A DNA stretch of 64,000 bases from Anastrepha obliqua (Eukaryota; Arthropoda; Insecta; Diptera; Tephritidae), in the NCBI RefSeq assembly GCF_027943255.1, contig NC_072893.1:32200001-32264000 (forward strand). The letters run 5' to 3'. Positions 57,299-64,000 of this stretch are shown piece after piece (within the stretch, counting starts at the first letter, position 1; every line of letters starts with the position of its first letter). The notes beneath the pieces are model-generated. The model saw nothing but the letters and a program-made list of their open reading frames with translations. It was not told the DNA's origin and did not search any database. A program made the translations under genes and the position numbers.

Positions 57299-58010
57299 TC
57301 AACTCTCGTTAATTCAAACTTGCGATATTTCGAACCTCTCTTTAATTTAAAGTTATCACTAGTCCCCTAGAAAATCTCTTTATATTTCGAATTATGTCCA
57401 TACTTTTTTATGCACTCGAATTAGGTCCATACATGAATTCGAACGAAAAAATCATGGCTACGACGCGGTAATTCGAACTCATATGGTCAAACACTCGACA
57501 ATGCAAATTTGCAAATTTTCTTGGTGTGTTAGTAAGAACTTTGAATTTTGGGACTCCCCTGAAAATACCTTTACTGTGCGTGGTTGCGTGTTATGCATAA
57601 AACAGAGGCACATTTCCACGCACGAATCCTTTTGTTGGTATACATATTAAAAATTTGTATTAAATATGAGTCCTAAAAAGTATAAAAGTTTGACGAGTGA
57701 TCAAAAGAAAAAGCAAATAATTATGGATGATGAAGAACCATCAATGATACCAGTAGTTAACATCAGCGCCGTGAGTTTTTCTGACTATGTTCAAGTGGAT
57801 GAAGTTGTTGCTGTCGCAGGATCACTAACCGATGGCGAAATTTTATGCGACAGATACGAATGAACGACAGCAACGATGAAGACGATACATCAGAAGCTTT
57901 GGCAGAGGTGTCAGTTAAGGTAGCAAAAGTCTCAGTCGATAACTTACAAAGCTTTTGTCTACAAAAGGAAACTGATGAAACTCATCAGAATATCTGTGGC
58001 ATTTAAAGAT
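57299..58010 (+). mobile_element. Second pogo/Tigger-like element, deleted
   Basis: The left end CAGTCAACTCTCGTTAATTC is a Tigger-type terminus. 57666 starts MSPKKYKSLTSDQKKKQIIM, the usual N-terminus. It jumps within ~20 residues to an acidic C-terminal tail (SDYVQVDEVVAVAGSLTDGE). The DDE core is deleted and the right terminus was not found. Confidence 0.65.
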
Positions 58011-58059
58011 TGATTTTTTAGCTATTATCTTTTTAAACAGTTGGTTTAAACAGCTAACG

Positions 58060-58790
58060 CACGTTTCGTGTTTTGTTTCACTATCAAACATCTTCAGTTT
58101 GGTCTATAATTTAACCATGAATCGCCTTACAAACGAACAACGCTTGCAAATCATTGAATTCTTTATAAAAATGCGTGTTCTGCAAAAGAAAGTTTAAGAT
58201 CCACTTTTTTATCGAAAAATTGTGTTCAGCGACGAAGCTAATTTTTGGATTTTTTATCGAAAAATTGTGTTCAGCGACGAAGCTCATTTTTGGATCAATG
58301 GGTGCCTAAATAAGCAGAATTGTCGATTTTGGAGTGAAGATCAGCCAGAATTGTAACGTAACTGTGAATGGTGAGCGCTACCGTGAAATGATATCCAACT
58401 TTTTTTTACCCAAAAAAAAAGAGCTTGACTTGCATGGCATGTGGTTTAAGCAAGACGGTGCCACATGCCACACAGCACGCGTAACAATGGCCTTGTTGAG
58501 AGGCGAGTTCGGTGAACATTTTATTTCACTTCGGGACCTGTCAATTAGCCACCCAGATAGTGCGATTTAACGCCTTTAGATTATTTTTTGTGGGGCTATG
58601 TTAAGTCTCATGTCTATTCAGACAAGCCTGTTTCAATTAACGCATTGGAAGACAACATTAAATCATTTATATGTGAGATACCGGCCGAAACATTGGAAAG
58701 AGTATGCCAAAATTGGACTAAGCGGATGGACCATTTGAAGCGCAGTCGCGGTCAACATTTGCATGAAATAATTTCAAACATTTAATTATA
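58060..58790 (+). mobile_element. DD41D mariner remnant with a 46-bp tandem duplication
   Basis: MNRLTNEQRLQIIEFFIK at 58117, a deletion to the first-Asp block, which is present twice (KIVFSDEANFW, KIVFSDEAHFW; 58206-58297, period 46). Then NVTVNGERYREMISNFFLP, MWFKQDGATCHTARVTM, a stop, and WGYVKSHVYSDKPVSINALE to GQHLHEIISNI. Confidence 0.82.
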
Positions 58791-59699
58791 TGGACTGCAC
58801 TATCGATTTAAAATTTCATGCATTTTTCTGAATTTTACGTGTGTTTTTGAAAAACTTTCCTATAGCTCTTAAAAAATCATGCCCTTAGTGGCTAATCTTT
58901 TAATTAAAAACAGAAAAATGTTTTTATCGATGGTAATGGAAGTGTATTTTAGACAAAAATCTCGTTCAAAAGATGATCTACGAAAATGATCCAAACCACA
59001 TATCTCGTTTAACAAAGCTGATAAGAAAATATGTAACGCAATGCTTTGTTTGCTCAAATTTCTTACTACCTCGTATATGAAGCCCTGCGAAAACACGCGA
59101 CTACTAAGGGATCCAAAATAAAATAGGTTCATAAATCTTAACTTCAGATATGCAGATTGGCACTAAAGTGGGGGAAAAACCATGTACAGTAAGAGAAGAG
59201 GTCTACCACAGTCTAGCACCGGCTGCGGTGTGTAAATTATCTGCATGTTTCCAACTGGCGTTCTGCCGTACTGGGTACCTCAACCTACTCCATTATAAAC
59301 ATTACTAAAGATCTAAATGGTATGCCTATGGGGTACTACTCGTAATTGAAATGTACTACCGCCTCTTTCAGCTTCAGGCAATGAAAAACTAAGTAACTCT
59401 GGGTTAGATCTGGCAAGATATAGTTCATCTATTACTTTTCCAGGACAGAAATCTACGGATATTTATTAAAATATATACATAATTTGAGTGAACATATTAA
59501 TTTGCGGAACCCTGGTCGAGCTTAATGGAAATAAAAAAGAAGGACCCATAAAAATTGGATTCGGTTAAAAAACTTTTAGTTTCTATTATTATAGTTTTTA
59601 TTCTTTAACAATTGAAAACAAAGTTTTCGAAAATCAATATACCACAAAAAAAGATGGCTACGCTTTGAAAAGGTAAGCCGCAGGTTGTGGTAGTAGTAG
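58791..59699. other. Unassigned interval
   Basis: No convincing gene or repeat. Confidence 0.3.
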
Positions 59700-61590
59700 C
59701 GATTCTTTATTAATTTATAAATATTGCATCTTACATTTCAATAATTTATACAATAACTCATTTAAATATATAAATACATAAAGAAAGAAATAATGAATTC
59801 ATGGCAATAACAATGCACAGACAGCTCAAAAATTAATAAAAAATCAAACTCTGCAATAAGAAATTCTCTATAGCGTAAAGCTGAGTATATAAAGCAAGTT
59901 AGTCTTTTCCAATTGTGGCCATTAAGTATATACATTACTTCTGCTTTATTTAGCTTCGCTGCGTTTAGGTATCTTATTCTGATCTCCTTCAGTACTGGAC
60001 ATCTTTCTAAGAAGTGCTGCATATCTTCTGCTTCGTTTAAATTGCAGAGGGTGCGTATTTTCTGGGTGTTTCCATACGTGGTTGCATTTAGCTTTAGTAA
60101 ACTACATTTTGCTTCGAAAAATGTTGTAATGTCCCCTAGTCGCATATTTTCTTTAATATATGATTTCCCTTTTGAGAAGTCTAAATGTTTATAAATTCGA
60201 GATTGAGATCTTTTATTTTCATTTTGGGAAGAAGTTGCACACAGCGACTTTGCCAGTCTGTAACGGTGATGTTTTTTTCAAACTTCAGACCGAACACCAT
60301 TTCTATGTCGTTCAGATGCTTTAGCCAAAACACATTTTTACTTAAGATGCCTTGTGTAACTTTATGTGGGAGTCTGTTGCAATTGTATTTATAAATGGTT
60401 TTCCAGATATACTTAATGTGTAGCTCTAAAGAATAAATGTGGCAATCTTCTAAATTAGTTTCTAGTGCTATTGCATAATTCGGAGTGAAGTCGGGTAGTT
60501 TCAGTATTCTTTTGATGAAGCAAGCGAGCTTGGCAGGCTGAGATAGGCTGCAGATGGACTAAACTGATGTTACCTGTCATGTCCGATCGACTGTCGCAAA
60601 CCCGCTTGTCATTAAGCAGAAGGGAGTGCAGACAGCTGGTTGGACTGTTGACGGGCCTCTTTCTGTGGGCGAAGCACATGGAAAAGGTAGGCATCTCAGG
60701 CAGTGTACTCTGCCAAGCTTGTGAAGAGGAGGATGAGACGGCGGACCACTTCCTGTACGTCTGTCTCGCTTTCGCTCGAATCAGGTTTGAGGTCTTTGAC
60801 ACTGATGTGTTAAGAAGCGACCACCTTGGCTCCTTGGCACCACAAGATCTACTCAGATTTCTTCGGAGATCGGGTACATTTAAAGAAAATTAAAAGTTGT
60901 TCCGAAAAAAAAACGTTGAAGTTTACTCACTTCATCATCGCTCTGCATACCGCTTGGAATAGATTCCATTTTGATTCTACTGAAATGAATGGCTTCGCTA
61001 AAAAATCGTTCCTTGTGCAATTAATACTAGCTTTCGCTGAAGTATTTCTGGCTTCTAAGTGCCTGCCAAATGCCATTTTGGGTGTGAGAATGACACCAAA
61101 GTATTTATATTCTGTCACCAATTTAATTTCTTCACCTTGGTACCATCATTTTTCTACCTGGGAAAGTCGCCCACTTCTTCTAAAGACCATCGTGTCCGAT
61201 TTATTTGGGTTTACTTCCATATTCCATTCAGCGCAGTATTTCTCCAGGTTATTAATCATGGATTGCATGACCTTAGGGTTATTCGCCAGGAAAACAATAT
61301 TATCGGCATAAAGAAGACGTATATTCATGCCCTCAACCGATAGTCCACCTTCCAAATAGTCGTGCAAATCATTTAGCTATGAACTGAACTGAACAATAAT
61401 GGGGACAACAGACTTCCAGACACCAGTGCAAATTTCAAAATAGTCGGATACTTCTTTTCCCGTCCAAACCGCAGATCTAGTATTCTCGTAGATGCTTTCT
61501 AACAGGTTCGTTATTTTGCTAGATGTTCCCATCTGTCGAAGTTTATAAATCAACGGTCTCCTCGGCACCCTGTCAAACGCAGGTAAGGCG
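59700..61590 (-). mobile_element. Non-LTR retrotransposon (RT to 3' end), interrupted
   Basis: From right to left on the minus strand: RRPLIYKLRQMGTSSKITNL, NIRLLYADNIVFLANNPKVM (YADN at the RT active site), WNMEVNPNKSDTMVF, YKYFGVILTPKMAFGRHLEA. After a foreign LINE fragment (60530-60895): EDCHIYSLELHIKYIWKTIY, MVFGLKFEKNITVTDWQSRC. Last is the C-terminal RTLCNLNEAEDMQHFLERCP (60145-59762). The 3' end near 59700 carries TAC repeats. Decayed. Confidence 0.8.
60530..60895 (+). mobile_element. RNase H-type LINE C-terminal fragment inside another LINE
   Basis: SLSRRECRQLVGLLTGLF, HMEKVGISGSVLCQACEEED, ETADHFLYVCLAFARIRFEV. Same family as 11082 and 56495 but the best-preserved frame (60567-60893). 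It lies in opposite orientation within the minus-strand LINE. Confidence 0.75.
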
Positions 61591-61767
61591 TAAGGCGCAG
61601 GTATTTATATTTCAAAAATAGTTTGTTATAGTAAAAGTGAAACCCATTTAAGTAGGTCGGACACCAAACCACGCATAATTTTGCTAAAAATGCAAAGTTT
61701 TAGTTAGAAAGAAAGTTCATCCATCTATGTACGATATTTTTACATGTAATCAGCAACATAAAAAAAT

Positions 61768-62065
61768 GAATAACTGGCGCGCACACTTCTGCTAGGTATT
61801 CGAGCGCACTCCGCCTCCGTGCGTCTTGATGTTGTTCCACAAATGGAGGGACCTATAGTTTTAGGCCGACTCCGAATGGCAAATGGTTTTTTATGAGTAG
61901 CTTTTTCATGGCAGAAATACACTCGTAGGTTTGCCATTGTCTGCCGAGGGGCGACCGCTATTGGAAACAACTTTTTCAATCATTTTGCTGTTTTATGCAC
62001 GAAGATTCGAATCTACGCATTCCCGAATGGTAATCACGCACCAATCCATTCGGCTACGACGGCCG
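61768..62065 (-). mobile_element. tRNA-derived SINE (family 1, copy 9)
   Basis: Head at the right (CCATTCGGCTACGACGGCCG complement of the A-box side), tail AACTGGCGCGCACACTTCTG at the left. A small deletion in the CTCCTCCTATTTGTGG region. Possible weak AACATA duplication. The nearest repeat upstream of Cp36. Confidence 0.82.
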
Positions 62066-62433
62066 CTAAACATACAACTTGAAAATTGAAGAACAATATT
62101 GAAGGATTGGTGTCACAAATGTTACTCGTAAATTTTCTATGTCAACTCACAAAGTTCGCCGATGAACCCATATGCATTCTAACTCTCTTCGTATACGATC
62201 GCATTTGGCGGAAGCTAAGCCATCGTTGGTGCTGAGCGACAAACGCCATTGCACCGTTTACGAAATCACCTCTTTCCCTTTCGCATTGATAGCAATCTAT
62301 TGCCAGTGCTATAGAAAGAACGTACCGCTGGCAAATTAACCACCACTTCCATCCAGTTATCGCGTGCCACACAACTAATATCCGATAAACTATAAGTTCT
62401 TTTCGATCGCATTACTCGTATTTCTTGTATAAA
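62066..62433. other. Cp36 upstream region
   Basis: No coding sequence or repeat; presumed follicle-specific enhancer region of Cp36. Confidence 0.4.
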
Positions 62434-62439
62434 TCACGT
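62434..62439 (+). promoter_or_regulatory. TCACGT chorion promoter hexamer
   Basis: TCACGT, the element conserved upstream of chorion genes in Drosophila and silk moths, located 25 bp before the TATA box of Cp36. Confidence 0.75.
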
Positions 62440-62463
62440 ACAGCAAACTGAGTGCACTTCTCA

Positions 62464-62470
62464 TATATAA
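62464..62470 (+). promoter_or_regulatory. Cp36 TATA box
   Basis: TATATAA (followed by AAG) about 96 bp before the start codon, consistent with transcription starting near 62495. Confidence 0.75.
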
Positions 62471-62559
62471 AAGCTTCAATTATATCACCGGTACAAGTAG
62501 TATTACGACACACTGCAGTGAACAGTCCATCGGCATAAACAGATCAAAGAGGTCATACA

Positions 62560-63604
62560 ATGAACTGTTTCCTATTCACACTTTTCATCGTTGCCGCACC
62601 GGTACGTGAGCAAAAATTACAAACACACACGCCTCAATAAAAATATAAAGAATCGAAAAAAAAATGAAACTGATGAAAATGAGTGCACACACACACATAT
62701 AAATACTCGACATTCATGCGTGAACTATTGGTAATAACCGTATTTGTTTTTCTATTTTCTTATAAAGCTTACGTCGGCATCGTATGGCTCAGCTCCCAGT
62801 GGTGGTGCGTCCTATATATCCGCTGCTTCATCCAGCGGTCTCGACGAACTAGTGCAAGCTGCTGCCGGTGGAGCTCATCAGTCTGGAGGATCCATCACAC
62901 CTGCCAATGCTGAAATTCCAATTTCACACGCCGAAGCGTCGCGGCTTAGCCAGGTGCAAGCTCAATTGCATGCGCTTAACAACAACCCCGTCTACCGTAA
63001 TTTGAAGAACTCTGATGCCATTGCAGAATCTTTGGCTGAGTCCAATTTGGCCTCGAACATTCGTCAGGGTAAAATCAACATTGTTGCACCAAATGTAGTC
63101 GATCAGGGCGTTTATCGTTCACTTTTGGTGCCTTATGGCCAAAACAATCATCAAGTGATCGCCACTCAGCCCTTGCCACCAATCATTGTCAACCAGCCAG
63201 CGCTGCCTCCCACTCAAATTGGTGGTGGACCAGCCGCTGTTGTTAAAGCCGCTCCAGTCATCTACAAGATCAAACCATCGGTGATCTATCAACAAGAAGT
63301 AATCAACAAGGTGCCCACACCACTTAGCTTGAACCCAGTTTACGTAAAAGTTTACAAACCAGGCAAGAAGGTCGATGCTCCACTTGTGCCCGGTGTACAG
63401 CAAACTTATAATGCTGGCCCATCATACTCGGCACCTGCTCCATCTTATGAGTCTGCACCAGCACCAGCTGCCTCTGCATCTTCCTATGGCGGTGAGGCAT
63501 CATATGGTGGTGATAGCTCTTATGACGCTCCTCCAGCTGCATCTTATAACGCCGCGCCTGCGCCTAGCAGCGGCTACGGAAGCGCTCCACCAGCAGGCTA
63601 TTAA
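62560..63604 (+). CDS. Cp36: Chorion protein s36
   Basis: Two exons, 62560-62601 and 62768-63604 (292 residues), intron GTACGT...AAAG in phase 0 inside the signal peptide, as in other dipteran chorion genes. Signal peptide [14 protein letters not shown] plus LTSA. The central block (about 75-225) is the conserved s36 domain, recognisable by [74 protein letters not shown] and VYKPGKK. The arms are Gly/Ser/Ala/Tyr-rich (SYGG and SYxAP repeats). A major early eggshell protein secreted by follicle cells, with Tyr cross-linking by peroxidase in the mature chorion. TCACGT and TATA upstream; AATAAA at 63697. Cp38 should lie beyond the right edge. Confidence 0.95.
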
Positions 63605-64000
63605 ATCTAGCGTAAGGCAACATAAGCGTTGTTTGGTATTCTTTTCAATCAACATTTTTTTTTACATGTTTTATATGTCCTATTCGGCAATGAAAGAATA
63701 AAAACCAAATTTTCTAAGAAGAGTTTTTGTTTTTTTACCTACGTTAACCATTTTACAATCAAAACGAAGGCTTTGGCATGTGATCTATGGCGGGTTACTT
63801 TTTTGTAATATACTCGAAACAAAGTTCAAAGTGAACTGAGTGTTAAATTGGTGAGATCGTGTGACGTCTAATTCGTACGTCATAAATAAAGAAATATGCA
63901 AAAATAAGTCAACGGCAGAGTGAATTGATATTCAATATTTAATTTTTGCTGTAAATTTAAAGAAAGTGTGAATTATCGAATTCATAATAGACTTAATTCG
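63605..64000. other. Cp36 3' UTR and flank
   Basis: AATAAA at 63697-63702 ends the presumed transcript. The remainder is AT-rich with no gene start visible. Confidence 0.5.

Noticed and set aside
62142..62372. Minus-strand 76-codon frame upstream of Cp36
   Set aside because: Lies in the expected Cp36 regulatory region and encodes nothing recognisable.

Overview
The window is nuclear DNA from a higher fly, most likely a tephritid fruit fly or a close relative. Two genes anchor this: sepiapterin reductase (Sptr, minus strand, 839-1630) and the chorion protein gene Cp36/s36 (plus strand, 62560-63604). In Drosophila the s36/s38 chorion cluster lies at 7F on the X and includes small transcription units A, B and C (Cp7Fa-c); I recall Sptr lying in the same neighbourhood but cannot confirm it here. 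The many mariner transposons with DD41D spacing ('rosa' type, first described from Ceratitis rosa) also fit a tephritid. Species and chromosome cannot be read from the sequence.

Layout. 1-278: 3' end of an unrecognised plus-strand gene, convergent with Sptr. 12956-13774: a plus-strand paralogue of Sptr whose catalytic Tyr and Lys are replaced. 19621-21263, 40753-43231 and 54670-56302: three secreted-protein genes, all on the plus strand. Each begins with a short signal-peptide exon ending in a phase-0 intron, the same architecture as Cp36 at the right edge. Their number, order, strand and architecture suggest they are the Cp7Fa/b/c counterparts, i.e. eggshell genes expressed by follicle cells. 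The Cp36 promoter has a TCACGT chorion hexamer and a TATA box. Two of the three upstream genes have clear TATA/initiator candidates.

Most of the rest is transposon wreckage. I see: nine copies of one tRNA-derived SINE; a second tRNA-derived repeat; at least nine DD41D mariners (one with an intact transposase frame, 38726-39838); DD34D mariners; a DD37D/maT-like element; Tc1-like elements; two pogo/Tigger-like elements; a piggyBac remnant with TTAA-flanked, G-run-ended satellites; a deleted Helitron with a recognisable 3' hairpin; a possible Helentron-like element; and fragments of several non-LTR retrotransposons. Many are nested, and the target duplications give the order of insertion. Twice a TA-targeting DNA transposon has landed in the (TA)n tail of a SINE that had itself landed in a Tc1-like element.

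The genes form two functional groups: pteridine metabolism (Sptr and its pseudoenzyme-like paralogue) and eggshell structure (the four secreted proteins). No RNA genes, CRISPR arrays or bacterial-type features are present.
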